A stretch of DNA of 41,684 nt. Source: an uncultured Eudoraea sp. Its GTDB lineage: Bacteria > Bacteroidota > Bacteroidia > Flavobacteriales > Flavobacteriaceae. The stretch covers positions 1-41,684 of the forward strand of contig NZ_CAMYIP010000057.1 of assembly GCF_947258525.1 (NCBI RefSeq), written 5' to 3'. Below the pieces are notes generated by a model. It worked only from the letters and a program-made list of their open reading frames with translations, was not told the DNA's origin and searched no databases. The translations under genes were made by a program, and so were the position numbers. How positions within the stretch are numbered: position 1 is the first letter of the stretch; each line of letters opens with the position of its first letter. Positions 8,271 to 18,290 of the stretch are shown here, piece by piece.

Positions 8271-9374
8271 TTAAAAAAGGAGTTGAGATAATTTTTTATC
8301 CGATTTTAGGTAGTCGAGGTCATTTGGAATTGAACAATCAAGAATTTTATGTCCAAAATAATCCTTTAAACTACCTGTAGCCTCAATATATGGATCGAAA
8401 ATTATAGATTCCCCATGCAAAACCTCTTTATAAAGTATACCTACATTTTCATCATATTTACTATTTATAAGATGTGCATTTTTAATCAATAAATCAAAAT
8501 ACTGCTTGCTATTTTCAGGGATATTAAAATAATCATCCAGGTTGTATTCCTGAATTTTATTCCGGGCTATTACTGATAATGCCTTTATTAAGGCATAAAA
8601 TATAAATTCCCGCGTTTTCTCTCTTTCGTAATCTCCAGGGTAATGACCTGCTTCAAATAATATGGTAGGTGTTCCCAGAAGTTGAAATGTATCTCCCACG
8701 CAATTAGGATTATAGGCATCATCATATCTGCCAATCTGATTCGGTAGTAGAGTTGACAGCGCTTTGTGCATGGCGACAATAATTTTCATACTTTCTTCTC
8801 TGCTGGCTGAAATCTTACGGTCAATATCGTGTGCAGGAGCTAAAAACGACAAAGTTGCCTGTTTCTCATAACTGCCCACATTATAAATTGTACGCTGATC
8901 ATGCAGATTAAAACAATAATCAGGCTTTATTTCATTGTATAAATCACTTAGGGCTTTACTTTCTGGTTGACTTAACTCCAATGCGTCCCTGTTTAAATCA
9001 ATATTATTCGCATTCACCCGGGTGTAAGCAACTGCACCGTCAGGATTTAAGACGGGAACTATAGTTATTGTTACCGATGATAATATTTTACTGGTTAGAT
9101 CACTATTTTTATTCAAGTAGTTAATTAAGTCCAGGACAGCCTTTGTGGTTGTTGTTTCATTTCCGTGCATCTGGGACCAAATTAAGATTTTAGTCTTACC
9201 ATTACCTAATGCTACCTTATGAATAGGTCTGCTTTCTACGGATTTACCTATTGGGGATATTTTCTTCTTAATTGAATTACTATTAATAAAAGAATCCAAT
9301 TGCGAACGACTAATATATCTTCCATGAACAGAAGGCTCTTTTATATCCTCATAATTTAAAGTAGAAAAGTTCAC
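8271..9374 (-). CDS. M14-family zinc metallocarboxypeptidase
   Basis: Numbered from the GTG at 9374, the 367-residue protein carries the M14 zinc site: His70 and Glu73 in MHGNE, and His158 in FNLHDQ. NNIDLNRD (with Asn128 and Arg129) gives the carboxylate-binding pair, and FEAGHYPGDY holds the catalytic Glu. No signal peptide is seen, so it is probably cytoplasmic and trims peptides or modified amino acids. I prefer GTG 9374 over ATG 9455: the 27 extra residues encoded upstream are Phe/Thr-rich, unlike family N-termini as I know them, and would lie inside an operator array and a -7 box (9395-9402) placed just right for GTG 9374. It diverges from an XRE regulator that probably controls it. Confidence 0.85.
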   Translation of the reverse strand: MNFSTLNYEDIKEPSVHGRYISRSQLDSFINSNSIKKKISPIGKSVESRPIHKVALGNGKTKILIWSQMHGNETTTTKAVLDLINYLNKNSDLTSKILSSVTITIVPVLNPDGAVAYTRVNANNIDLNRDALELSQPESKALSDLYNEIKPDYCFNLHDQRTIYNVGSYEKQATLSFLAPAHDIDRKISASREESMKIIVAMHKALSTLLPNQIGRYDDAYNPNCVGDTFQLLGTPTILFEAGHYPGDYEREKTREFIFYALIKALSVIARNKIQEYNLDDYFNIPENSKQYFDLLIKNAHLINSKYDENVGILYKEVLHGESIIFDPYIEATGSLKDYFGHKILDCSIPNDLDYLKSDKKLSQLLF

Positions 9375-9391
9375 AATAGAGTTAAATTGAA

Positions 9392-9491
9392 TTGCAAATG
9401 TAAAGGCAAAATCAATTACAAATGTGATTAAATTAGTTACATTTGTAAACAACATTGGTAGAGAAATTTCGTGATTTGAATACCTTTGTAA
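9392..9491. promoter_or_regulatory. Array of four TTACAAATGTAA-like sites between the M14 and XRE genes
   Basis: Four 12-base near-palindromes occur: TTGCAAATGTAA (9392-9403), TTACAAATGTGA (9416-9427), TTACATTTGTAA (9437-9448, inverted orientation) and ATACCTTTGTAA (9480-9491). Start-to-start distances are 24, 21 and 43 bases, close to two, two and four helical turns, so they fall on one face of the DNA. Sites two and three form an exact 10-bp inverted repeat with a 13-base spacer. Site one contains a minus-strand TACATTTG (9395-9402), a -7 box for the M14 gene; sites three and four contain plus-strand TACATTTG (9438-9445) and TACCTTTG (9481-9488). The layout suggests an operator array for the adjacent XRE repressor, but the assignment is inference. 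Confidence 0.55.
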
Positions 9492-9643
9492 ACAATTTAG
9501 GGCTAAACTTTTATAATATTATTTAATCTATTCTATTTCAGTATTTTATATAGCTTTAAATAAATTGTTTATATAATATTTTAAGGTGTTTTAATGGTTC
9601 ATATTACGAGAAGTATACGATTAATTAAATTAAATATTGTACA

Positions 9644-10012
9644 ATGGTAAACACAGAAGAATTTGTACGGCGCTTGGAGAAAGTAATGAATTATTACGGA
9701 CTTTCTGCATCTGCTTTTGCAGATAAGATAGCGGTTCAGAGATCTACTATTTCCCATTTACTTACCGGCAGAAACAAACCCAGCCTGGAATTCGTCCTAA
9801 AAGTTGTTAAGTCGTTTCCGGAGGTAAATCTTTATTGGCTGCTTAATGGAAAAGGTTCATTTCCGGCAGTTCAAAAAGAAAGAGCTCCTCACCACCCTGC
9901 TGAACCTGAATTATCTTCAGAATCTTCTTCCAAATCCAAATCAATTAAAAAAATAATTATTTTCTATGAGGACGGTAGCTTTGAATCATTTAATAAAAAT
10001 TTAGGGCAATAG
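9644..10012 (+). CDS. XRE-family helix-turn-helix regulator
   Basis: The 122-residue protein has a Cro/C1-type helix-turn-helix at about 5-70 (EEFVRRLEKVMNYYGLSASAF, then IAVQRSTISHLLTGRNKPSLEF and NLYWLLNGKG). A Ser/Glu/Lys-rich linker follows, and the protein ends with KKIIIFYEDGSFESF, a tail I associate with flavobacterial regulators of this type. It is divergent from the M14 peptidase with a ~270-base control region that holds four similar near-palindromic sites, so repression of itself and the peptidase is the likely role. A lipoprotein and a TerC gene follow on the same strand. Confidence 0.88.
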   Translation: MVNTEEFVRRLEKVMNYYGLSASAFADKIAVQRSTISHLLTGRNKPSLEFVLKVVKSFPEVNLYWLLNGKGSFPAVQKERAPHHPAEPELSSESSSKSKSIKKIIIFYEDGSFESFNKNLGQ

Positions 10013-10081
10013 CAGCTGTACTTCGTAAATTCATATAAAACCCGCCTTAGATTTCCATTCTATTTTGTTATTTTGCAATAT

Positions 10082-10456
10082 ATGAAATGGCCCTTAGTCT
10101 TTGTTTTCTTTTTAATTATCATGAGCTCATGTTACCAACCCAAAAGAGACTGCCAGGCTTTTAAATATGGTACTTTTACGTTTACTTCAGTAATAAATGA
10201 TGAAGAAAAGACTACCACATTTGTTCGCTATGAAAATATTGAAATCGATTATTATGAAGGTAAAAGCGACACCTCATCCTTAAGGTGGATAAATGACTGT
10301 GAATATATAGTGAAGAAATTAAATCCAAGAAATATGGCGGAAGAGAAATCAATTCATATGAAAATAAGATCAACAACAGATAGCTCTTATACTTTTGAGT
10401 ACGGGATTGTGGGGAAAACAAATAAATCTGTGGGAACAGCCATAAAAATAAAGTAA
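10082..10456 (+). CDS. Small lipoprotein, function unknown
   Basis: From ATG 10082 the protein is 124 residues and starts with a lipoprotein signal peptide ending IIMSSCYQ, so it is anchored in the membrane through Cys. A TTG at 10073 would add three residues and is less likely. The mature part is mixed alpha/beta with FTFTSVINDEEKTTTFVRYEN and later YTFEYGIVGKTNKSVGTAIKI. I do not recognise a domain. The stop is 2 bases before the ATG of the TerC gene, so the two are probably one operon. Confidence 0.75.
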   Translation: MKWPLVFVFFLIIMSSCYQPKRDCQAFKYGTFTFTSVINDEEKTTTFVRYENIEIDYYEGKSDTSSLRWINDCEYIVKKLNPRNMAEEKSIHMKIRSTTDSSYTFEYGIVGKTNKSVGTAIKIK

Positions 10457-10458
10457 CT

Positions 10459-11274
10459 ATGTTTGAAATTTTAACTAGTGCGGATGCCTGGGTAGCTCTG
10501 CTAACCCTGACATTTTTAGAGATAGTATTAGGCATAGACAATATTGTGTTTATATCTATTGCTGCAAATAAATTACCTCAGAAAGATCAACGCAAAGCAA
10601 CTAATTTTGGTTTAGTGCTGGCCATGGTGCAGCGTATTATACTATTATTTGCTGTCTCTTTTCTTATTGGCTTAAAGATCCCGTTTTATTATATCAATAA
10701 CTCCTGGATCTCTATAGGGATAAGTGGCCAGGCGTTAATATTATTTTTTGGAGGTATTTTTCTATTATATAAAAGTACTTCAGAAATTCATGAAAAGGTA
10801 GAGATGCCGGAACATGACGAAGAGGTACTAAAATCCAAGAATATTACCAGTCTCACCAGAGCAATTGTGCAAATAGTTATCATTGATTTTATATTTTCTA
10901 TAGATTCAATATTAACGGCTGTAGGTATGACCAACGGTATTGGTGAGAAGCCTATGGATGCCCTTGTGCTAATGGTTATAGCAGTTGTTATTTCCATAAT
11001 AATCATGATGGTGTTTGCTAATTCGATCCGGATTTTTATTAATAATCATCCTTCAATGCAAATACTGGCCCTTTCCTTTTTAATTCTTATAGGATTTATG
11101 CTTATAGTTGAAGCTGCACATCTGAGTCATGCAAGAATCTTCAATCAGGAGATTGGGGCTATTCCTAAAGGATATTTATATTTCGCGATAGCTTTCTCCT
11201 TACTAGTAGAGTTCTTAAATATGAAGATGCGTAAACAAATTGAAACCGGGGGTGTTCCTGACGAGGATACTTAA
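10459..11274 (+). CDS. TerC-family integral membrane protein
   Basis: The 271-residue protein has about seven membrane helices and both TerC signatures: LEIVLGIDNIVFISI near the N-terminus and DFIFSIDSILTAVG in the middle, each with membrane-buried acidic residues typical of metal or proton handling. The TerC/Alx family is linked to manganese efflux, metal loading of exported proteins and tellurite resistance. No tellurite genes are nearby, so metal homeostasis is the safer reading. It follows the lipoprotein gene by 2 bases and converges on the sterol desaturase gene. Confidence 0.92.
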   Translation: MFEILTSADAWVALLTLTFLEIVLGIDNIVFISIAANKLPQKDQRKATNFGLVLAMVQRIILLFAVSFLIGLKIPFYYINNSWISIGISGQALILFFGGIFLLYKSTSEIHEKVEMPEHDEEVLKSKNITSLTRAIVQIVIIDFIFSIDSILTAVGMTNGIGEKPMDALVLMVIAVVISIIIMMVFANSIRIFINNHPSMQILALSFLILIGFMLIVEAAHLSHARIFNQEIGAIPKGYLYFAIAFSLLVEFLNMKMRKQIETGGVPDEDT

Positions 11275-11294
11275 AACCGGGATAGCATTAAATA

Positions 11295-12260
11295 CTAAAT
11301 TGCCTTTTTTTGGATTACTACCCCCTCTGAAGGGTTTAATAACTTTTCTTTTTCCATTAACTTTTGCTGCTGCTTAACAGTCAGTGTACTGCCGTCGTGG
11401 CTCCAACCAGGAGGACCGAATACATACATAAAGGCATGGGATATTTTTTTAGATTTCTTTACATCTTTCCATATATCCTTATACTCATGGGTTAGGATCA
11501 CCATTGGATTGTAGGAGTTAGGCGGATGAATTACACCATATTTAATTGATTTGCCGTCGTTTAATTCTTTCCAGGTCCCGAAGATCTTATCAAAAATATT
11601 GAGGATTCCGCCATGATTCTTGTCCAGATACTCTACATCCTGAGAATGATGCACCTGGTGCATGGTATGTGTATTAAATATTTTTTCAAGGAAACCCATT
11701 TTAGGAATATAGACCGAGTGCAATTGAAACTGCCACATAATCTCTATACCAATACAAATCAGAACCATTTCAGGTGGAAATCCAATTGCGGGCATCCACA
11801 AATAGAAAAAGGGTTTATAAAATATTGTGAACCACCCATTGCGCACCGCAGTTCCTAAATTAAAATTATCAGAAGAATGATGAACAATATGAGCAGCCCA
11901 AAACAGCCTTATTTCATGGTTTGCCCTATGAAAGCAATAGTAAGTAAAATCGTCTGCGAACATGCAAAGCAACCAGACATACCAGGCATATCCAAAAGAT
12001 TCATATCCTAGGATATTCGTCCGAATACCATCATTTATAGGATTTAAAAATTCATAGGTAACCTCAAATAGTGCTATCGCAAAAATTACTTTAAAGATTG
12101 GTCCTATTAGCGCAGCGCCTATTCCCATAGCACCGCTGGCAAATAAATCCTTCCAATTGTAAAGATGATCGTCTCCGTGTGTTTTGCTGTAAATAAGTTC
12201 TAGAATAATTAGTGCTATGAAACAGGGTACACCATAGATCAGGGGATTCGTAAAAGTCAT
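11295..12260 (-). CDS. Sterol desaturase / fatty acid hydroxylase-family membrane diiron enzyme
   Basis: This 321-residue membrane protein has the histidine clusters that bind the diiron centre of the fatty acid hydroxylase superfamily: HRANH (111-115), HIVHH (124-128), His181 and HQVHH (201-205). Several hydrophobic helices surround them. Such enzymes hydroxylate or desaturate lipids with O2. The substrate is unknown; bacterial relatives act on sphingolipid-like lipids, ornithine lipids or carotenoids. No partner gene clarifies it. Confidence 0.9.
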   Translation of the reverse strand: MTFTNPLIYGVPCFIALIILELIYSKTHGDDHLYNWKDLFASGAMGIGAALIGPIFKVIFAIALFEVTYEFLNPINDGIRTNILGYESFGYAWYVWLLCMFADDFTYYCFHRANHEIRLFWAAHIVHHSSDNFNLGTAVRNGWFTIFYKPFFYLWMPAIGFPPEMVLICIGIEIMWQFQLHSVYIPKMGFLEKIFNTHTMHQVHHSQDVEYLDKNHGGILNIFDKIFGTWKELNDGKSIKYGVIHPPNSYNPMVILTHEYKDIWKDVKKSKKISHAFMYVFGPPGWSHDGSTLTVKQQQKLMEKEKLLNPSEGVVIQKKAI

Positions 12261-12380
12261 ACTAATATTGAAGTTTTCTCTTTTTTTATAAGAAATTTGG
12301 TAAGTATAGACAAAACAAACCCAATTTACAAGTTAAAACTAGTTTGATTCTGATAATACAAGATTAATAATCTTTTTTTG

Positions 12381-15059
12381 CTAAAAAAGCGTTGTTTGAC
12401 CTTCCTCATCATTCTTATTAGGATTGTCTTTGGGATTTACCTTATTGCTACCCTTTTTTTTAGGTTTTACATTTAATCCTTTTGACTCAGGTAGTATATT
12501 TTCTTCATCGACAACCTCAATATCCAAAGTTTCCGGAACTTCCGGCACCTCATAAGGTAAGGGTTCCAATGCGTTTATCTCCAGTACCTTATCTTTGGTT
12601 AGCTGATTTCCCATTGCAGAACTACCCTTTATGCTTATAAACTCCTCAATATTAATCACCTGGTTTTCTTTGCGGTCCATGCCCCGTTTTTTAGGAAATA
12701 CTAATTCCGCCATGGGTCGATAATCCGTAAATACTTTTTCGAGATAAGATTTTGGATGGTCGGTGATTATTTTGTCTTCTTTATCCGAGTTTTCGACAAG
12801 AAATCGTTTTAGGTAAAATAATTCCTTGCTACCTTCCCAGTAAATTACCGATATAGGTTTATTTGGAATCCATTTTTCTAACACAATAATATCATCATCA
12901 AAACGCATAGTCAGCTCCGGAATAACGACTTTTAGTATTCCTTTTTGATTAATTATAAGCAGACGATCTTCACTGGTAAACTCACCCATGAGCTCTCCCC
13001 TGTTATCCACATTAAGTCGCTGCACTGTATCATCAAACCACAATTTACGGGGTTTAAGGGTTGAAAGTCCTTTTTCCTTGAGCTCTATTTTTTTAACTGA
13101 ATATTTGGTGACAATATTTCCTTTTGATCCACGCCCCTTTATGGTCACATCGGCAAAATCCAAATCCCACTTCAATTTTTTTATGTTACCGACTTGTCTT
13201 AGAAAAATGGTAACTATTTCTGCTTCCCCATTGGGATTTGCAGAAAAATAGCTAACATCAGAGTTATTTTTACCGGCTGTAAGATCGTAAACCTTATCTC
13301 TGGTAATTGACGTAACATTAAAGCGTTTGACATAGCTAGACCCTCCTCTTCCGTCCTTATAGATCATATTATAGGTCATTCGCTGGTCTTTTTTCTTAAA
13401 GACTGCTACATGAATTATGTTTTTTCCAATAAATGTCTTAGAATCAACTTTAGTAATCATCATATGACCACTTTTGGTAAATACAATGATATCATCTATA
13501 TCACTGCAGTCTGTCACATACTCGTCCCGTTTTAGAGAAGTTCCTATAAAACCTTCCTCCCTGTTTACATAAAGCTTAGTATTCCTGATAACCACTTTCG
13601 TAGCTATAATATCATCAAAAATTCTAATTTCAGATTTGCGTTCTCTGCCTTTACCATATTTACTTTTCAATTCCTTAAAATATGAAATTGCAAAATCTAT
13701 CAAATTAGTGAGGTTGTTTTTTGTTTGGGCAATTTTATCTTCCAGACTATCAATATATTGCTGCGCTTTATCTAAATCAAATTTGGATATTCTTTTAATC
13801 CTGATCTCCGTAAGCCTTGCAATATCCTCTTCTGTCACATCCCTTTTTAGATGTTTTATATGGGGTTTAAGCCCATTATCTATAGCACTTATGACTCCTT
13901 CCCATGTTTCCTCCTCTTCTATATCCCTATAGATCCTGTTCTCAATAAATATTCGTTCCAGTGAAGCAAAATGCCATTGTTCCTGAAGTTCTGATAACTG
14001 TATCTCTAATTCGGCTTTAAGCATCTCCACAGTATTATCTGTAGAACGCCGAAGCATTTCGGTAACTCCAATAAATAATGGTTTGTTATCCTCTATAATG
14101 CAACCTAAAGGAGAAATTGAAGATTCACAGGAGGTAAAAGCATAAAGGGCATCTATAGTTTTATCTGGCGAAATACCGCTGGGTAAATGAATAAGTATCT
14201 CTACCTGTGCTGCAGTATTATCTTCAATCTTCTTTATTTTTATCTTGCCTTTGTCATTTGCTTTGAGGATAGAATCTATTAATGAAGAGGTATTCGTGCC
14301 ATAAGGTATTTCACTAATAACCAAGGTATTCTTGTCCATCTGAGAAATCTTAGCCCTCACCCTGACTTTGCCTCCTCTCAATCCATCGTTATAGTTAGTA
14401 ACATCAATAATTCCTGAAGTAGGGAAATCGGGAAACAGCTTAAACCGTTGGCCTTTCAAATGCTTAATAGATCCGTCAATAATCTCATTGAAATTATGAG
14501 GGAGGATCTTGGTAGATAAACCTACCGCAATACCCTCAGCACCCTGGGCCAATAATAAGGGAAATTTAACAGGAAGGTTAACCGGCTCTTTCTTTCTGCC
14601 GTCATAGGATGACTGCCATTCCGTAATTTTTGGACTAAAAACTACGTCCAGTGCAAATTTGGATAGTCTGGCTTCAATATAGCGGGATGCAGCCGCGCTA
14701 TCTCCTGTTAAAATGTTGCCCCAGTTTCCCTGAGTATCAATAAGAAGATCCTTCTGGCCTATCTGTACCATAGCATCCGCTATGCTGGCATCGCCATGAG
14801 GATGATATTGCATGGTATGTCCAACTACATTGGCAACTTTATTATACCTGCCATCATCCAGCTCTTTGAGCGCATGCATAATTCTCCGTTGCACGGGTTT
14901 GAAACCGTCTTCAATAGCCGGTACTGCCCTTTCTAAAATTACATAAGAAGCATAATCTAAAAACCAATCCTTATACATACCCGTAACCCGGGTAAGTGCC
15001 TCCTGGTCATTGCCGTGGTCTTCTTCATGCACTTCATTTACTTCACCATTATCCTCCAT
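12381..15059 (-). CDS. parC: DNA topoisomerase IV subunit A
   Basis: The 892-residue protein is a GyrA/ParC subunit: the N-terminal breakage-reunion domain (from about 28) contains the active-site Arg126-Tyr127 in AAASRYIEA, which forms the covalent link to cut DNA. A long coiled-coil region follows (about 330-470), then a beta-pinwheel C-terminal domain without the full set of GyrA-type repeats. The C-terminus is a Lys/Asn-rich then acidic tail. It pairs with ParE (start 25 bases after the parE stop), an ordinary two-gene operon that separates daughter chromosomes. ParC is preferred over GyrA because of the adjacent parE and the short ParE. Confidence 0.94.
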   Translation of the reverse strand: MEDNGEVNEVHEEDHGNDQEALTRVTGMYKDWFLDYASYVILERAVPAIEDGFKPVQRRIMHALKELDDGRYNKVANVVGHTMQYHPHGDASIADAMVQIGQKDLLIDTQGNWGNILTGDSAAASRYIEARLSKFALDVVFSPKITEWQSSYDGRKKEPVNLPVKFPLLLAQGAEGIAVGLSTKILPHNFNEIIDGSIKHLKGQRFKLFPDFPTSGIIDVTNYNDGLRGGKVRVRAKISQMDKNTLVISEIPYGTNTSSLIDSILKANDKGKIKIKKIEDNTAAQVEILIHLPSGISPDKTIDALYAFTSCESSISPLGCIIEDNKPLFIGVTEMLRRSTDNTVEMLKAELEIQLSELQEQWHFASLERIFIENRIYRDIEEEETWEGVISAIDNGLKPHIKHLKRDVTEEDIARLTEIRIKRISKFDLDKAQQYIDSLEDKIAQTKNNLTNLIDFAISYFKELKSKYGKGRERKSEIRIFDDIIATKVVIRNTKLYVNREEGFIGTSLKRDEYVTDCSDIDDIIVFTKSGHMMITKVDSKTFIGKNIIHVAVFKKKDQRMTYNMIYKDGRGGSSYVKRFNVTSITRDKVYDLTAGKNNSDVSYFSANPNGEAEIVTIFLRQVGNIKKLKWDLDFADVTIKGRGSKGNIVTKYSVKKIELKEKGLSTLKPRKLWFDDTVQRLNVDNRGELMGEFTSEDRLLIINQKGILKVVIPELTMRFDDDIIVLEKWIPNKPISVIYWEGSKELFYLKRFLVENSDKEDKIITDHPKSYLEKVFTDYRPMAELVFPKKRGMDRKENQVINIEEFISIKGSSAMGNQLTKDKVLEINALEPLPYEVPEVPETLDIEVVDEENILPESKGLNVKPKKKGSNKVNPKDNPNKNDEEGQTTLF

Positions 15060-15084
15060 AAAGAAAGAAAAGTATTATTCTAAT

Positions 15085-16944
15085 TTATAACTGGTTATCT
15101 TTTATTAAATCCACTTCTACTTTAAGGTTTTCAATAATAAATTCCTGACGGTCAGGGGTATTTTTTCCCATATAAAACTTTAAAAGTTCTTCAATAGATA
15201 ATGCTTTATCGAGCATAATCGGCTCTAAGCGTATATCGTCTCCTATAAAGTGTTTAAATTCATCAGGTGAAATTTCACCCAGTCCTTTAAAGCGTGTGAT
15301 TTCTGGTTTTCCTTTCAACTTTGCAATTGCTTCATTCTTTTCGTCCTGACTATAGCAATAATAAGTTTCTTTTTTATTTCTTACCCTAAATAAGGGGGTT
15401 TGCAAAACATATAGGTGATTCTCTTTTATTAATTCAGGGAAGAACTGAAGAAAAAAAGTAATTAGCAATAATCTAATGTGCATTCCGTCCACATCCGCAT
15501 CGGTAGCGATTACAATATTATTGTAACGCAAATCCTCAAGGGATTCCTCTATATTGAGAGCAGCCTGAAGTAAATTGAATTCTTCATTTTCATAGACTAT
15601 CTTTTTAGACATTCCGTAGGAATTCAGTGGTTTCCCTCGAAGACTAAATACCGCCTGTGTATTTACATCTCTTGATTTAGTTATAGAACCAGAAGCTGAA
15701 TCACCTTCAGTAATAAATAAGGTAGATTCTAAGCGTCTTTCACTTTTCATATCTCCCAGGTGCAATCTGCAATCGCGCAACTTCTTATTGTGCAAACTTG
15801 CTTTTTTAGCTCTTGCCCGAGCTAGCTTTCTAATCCCTGAAAGTTCCTTGCGTTCTTTCTCGGCCTGAACAATCTTCCTTTGTATTTGCTCTGCCGCTTC
15901 GGAATTCTTGTGAAGATAATTATCAAGTTGCTTTCCAATAAAATCATTGATGTATGTTCTTACCGTTGGGAGACCCCCTCCCATATCTGTTGAGCCTAAC
16001 TTGGTTTTTGTCTGACTTTCAAAAACGGGCTCCATAACCTTTATGGATATGGCGGAAATAATTGATTTCCTAATGTCAGAAGCGTCATAATTCTTTCCGT
16101 AATAGTCTCTTATTGTTTTTACGATAGCTTCTCTGAATGCTGACTGATGCGTACCTCCCTGAGTAGTGTGTTGTCCATTAACAAAAGAATGGTATTCCTC
16201 ACTATATTGGGTTCTACTATGCGTAATAGCTACTTCAATATCATGCCCTTTTAAGTGAATTATAGGATATAATAAGTCCTCTTTGGCATTATTATCTTCC
16301 AATAAATCCTTTAGTCCATTCTGTGAAATGAATTTCTCCCCATTAAAAACAATGGTTAGTCCCGGGTTCAGATATGTATAGTTTCTGAGCATGCGCTCTA
16401 CATACTCATTTCTGTATTTGTATTTTTTAAATATTGTCTCATCCGGAATAAATGTAACTTTGGTTCCTCTTCGTCTGGAAGTCTCCTCTAAAAGCTCTTC
16501 ATTGACTAATTCGCCGGTTTCAAATTCAGCAGATTTAGATCTGCCATCCCGATTAGATTCTACTTTAAAATAGGTAGATAATGCATTAACGGCTTTTGTT
16601 CCTACTCCATTAAGGCCAACAGATTTTTTGAAAGCACGTGTATCGTATTTGCCACCGGTATTCATTCTAGAAACAACGTCAACAACTTTGCCTAGTGGTA
16701 TCCCACGGCCATAATCCCTGACAGTAACTTTCTCGCCTTGTATGGAAATTTCAATCGTTTTGCCTGCGCCCATGACAAACTCATCAATGCAGTTATCAAT
16801 AGTTTCTTTTAATAAGATATAGATACCATCATCCGCAGAAGAGCCATCACCGAGTTTTCCAATATACATACCGGGACGAAGACGGATATGCTCCTTCCAG
16901 TCTAGAGATCTTATGTTTTCTTCGGTATATTGTAGTTCTGCCAT
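15085..16944 (-). CDS. parE: DNA topoisomerase IV subunit B
   Basis: The 619-residue ATPase subunit has the GHKL fold ([11 protein letters not shown] at 46-56, VRDYGRGIP at 75-83, [14 protein letters not shown] at 110-123), a transducer region, and a Toprim domain with TEGDSASGS and [15 protein letters not shown] for magnesium. The protein ends after the family tail ([18 protein letters not shown]). It lacks the extra insert seen in proteobacterial GyrB, which fits ParE. It is transcribed first, with parC directly downstream. Confidence 0.95.
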   Translation of the reverse strand: MAELQYTEENIRSLDWKEHIRLRPGMYIGKLGDGSSADDGIYILLKETIDNCIDEFVMGAGKTIEISIQGEKVTVRDYGRGIPLGKVVDVVSRMNTGGKYDTRAFKKSVGLNGVGTKAVNALSTYFKVESNRDGRSKSAEFETGELVNEELLEETSRRRGTKVTFIPDETIFKKYKYRNEYVERMLRNYTYLNPGLTIVFNGEKFISQNGLKDLLEDNNAKEDLLYPIIHLKGHDIEVAITHSRTQYSEEYHSFVNGQHTTQGGTHQSAFREAIVKTIRDYYGKNYDASDIRKSIISAISIKVMEPVFESQTKTKLGSTDMGGGLPTVRTYINDFIGKQLDNYLHKNSEAAEQIQRKIVQAEKERKELSGIRKLARARAKKASLHNKKLRDCRLHLGDMKSERRLESTLFITEGDSASGSITKSRDVNTQAVFSLRGKPLNSYGMSKKIVYENEEFNLLQAALNIEESLEDLRYNNIVIATDADVDGMHIRLLLITFFLQFFPELIKENHLYVLQTPLFRVRNKKETYYCYSQDEKNEAIAKLKGKPEITRFKGLGEISPDEFKHFIGDDIRLEPIMLDKALSIEELLKFYMGKNTPDRQEFIIENLKVEVDLIKDNQL

Positions 16945-17093
16945 AATATTTGGGGATTACTAATGCTAATATAAAATTTCAGGGCAGAAATCAAAATGGG
17001 CGTAATAGAAAGTAATTAACAATAAAACGTCCCTCATTGTTGATAGCGGCTTTATTGAACGGGCATAAATGATAAAATCAGTTAGTTGGGCAA

Positions 17094-18188
17094 TTAAACA
17101 TTAAACCTAAAATGCATTACGTCCCCGTCCTTTACGATATAATCCTTTCCTTCCACACGCATTTTTCCAGCTTCTTTGACTTTTGCTTCACTTCCGTAGG
17201 AAATATAGTCGTCATAGGAAATAACCTCAGCACGAATAAATCCTTTTTCAAAATCGGTATGGATAACCCCAGCTGCCTGTGGTGCCGTGGAGCCTATTTT
17301 GATGGTCCACGCCCTCACTTCTTTAACTCCTGCCGTAAAATATGTTTGAAGATCCAATAGTGAATAAGCAGCCCTTATCATTTTGGCTGAGCCCGCTTCA
17401 GTTAAACCTAAATCTTCCAAAAACATTTGTCGTTCTTCGTAAGTATCCAGTTCAGTTATATCGGCTTCAGTACCTACAGCCAGGACAAGCACCTCTGATT
17501 TTTCATTGGCAACTGCATCTTTCACCTGTTCTACATAAGAATTTCCGGAAACTGCAGATGCTTCGTCTACGTTGCAGATATAAAGAACCGGTTTGTCTGT
17601 AATAAACTGCAAAGGTTGCACATAATCTTTTCTGTCATCTCCATCAAATTCTATAGCACGCACAGATGTTCCGGCCTCTAAACCCTCTTTTACAATTTGA
17701 AGCACAGCAACTTCTTTTTGAGCCTCTTTATTCCCTGTTCTGGCCGCCCTGTTTACTTTGTCTAACTTCTTCTCAACCGTCTCCAGGTCTTTTAGCTGCA
17801 ATTCCATATCTATGGTCTCTTTATCCCTGATAGGGTCTATAGAGCCATCTACATGAACTACATTATCATTATCAAAACATCGCAACACGTGTAAAATTGC
17901 ATCAGTTTCTCTTATGTTTCCTAAAAATTGATTCCCTAATCCTTCTCCCTTGCTTGCACCTTTTACTAGTCCGGCAATATCCACAATTTCCACCGTTGCG
18001 GGAATAACCCTTTCAGGATTTACAAGTTCCTGCAATTTTTCCAACCTTGGATCGGGAACATTGACCACACCTATATTTGGTTCAATCGTGCAAAATGGGA
18101 AATTGGCACTTTGTGCCTTTGCATTGGATAAACAATTAAAAAGAGTTGACTTGCCAACATTGGGGAGTCCTACAATACCTGCTTTCAT
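17094..18188 (-). CDS. ychF: Redox-regulated ATPase YchF (Obg family)
   Basis: The 364-residue P-loop protein starts [18 protein letters not shown] with Walker A at 7-14. [14 protein letters not shown] and [20 protein letters not shown] are the Switch and G3 regions. In place of the usual NKxD it has NVDE, as in YchF/OLA1, which favours ATP over GTP. The C-terminal TGS domain starts about residue 280 ([14 protein letters not shown]). It binds ribosomes and affects translation and redox stress. A TATATTTG box lies upstream. Confidence 0.95.
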   Translation of the reverse strand: MKAGIVGLPNVGKSTLFNCLSNAKAQSANFPFCTIEPNIGVVNVPDPRLEKLQELVNPERVIPATVEIVDIAGLVKGASKGEGLGNQFLGNIRETDAILHVLRCFDNDNVVHVDGSIDPIRDKETIDMELQLKDLETVEKKLDKVNRAARTGNKEAQKEVAVLQIVKEGLEAGTSVRAIEFDGDDRKDYVQPLQFITDKPVLYICNVDEASAVSGNSYVEQVKDAVANEKSEVLVLAVGTEADITELDTYEERQMFLEDLGLTEAGSAKMIRAAYSLLDLQTYFTAGVKEVRAWTIKIGSTAPQAAGVIHTDFEKGFIRAEVISYDDYISYGSEAKVKEAGKMRVEGKDYIVKDGDVMHFRFNV

Positions 18189-18243
18189 CTATTCTATCTT
18201 AGAAACATCTGGCAGCTAAAACCAGCTTGCCATAATTTGGGTG

Positions 18244-18251
18244 CAAATATA
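18244..18251 (-). promoter_or_regulatory. -7 element (TATATTTG) of ychF
   Basis: Minus-strand TATATTTG fits the Bacteroidota -7 consensus and lies 55 bases upstream of the ychF ATG at 18188. No clear -33 TTG at normal spacing, so support is partial. Confidence 0.35.
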
Positions 18252-18290
18252 GTTTTTACCTGTATATTTAGAATCATTTAAACTGCCATT

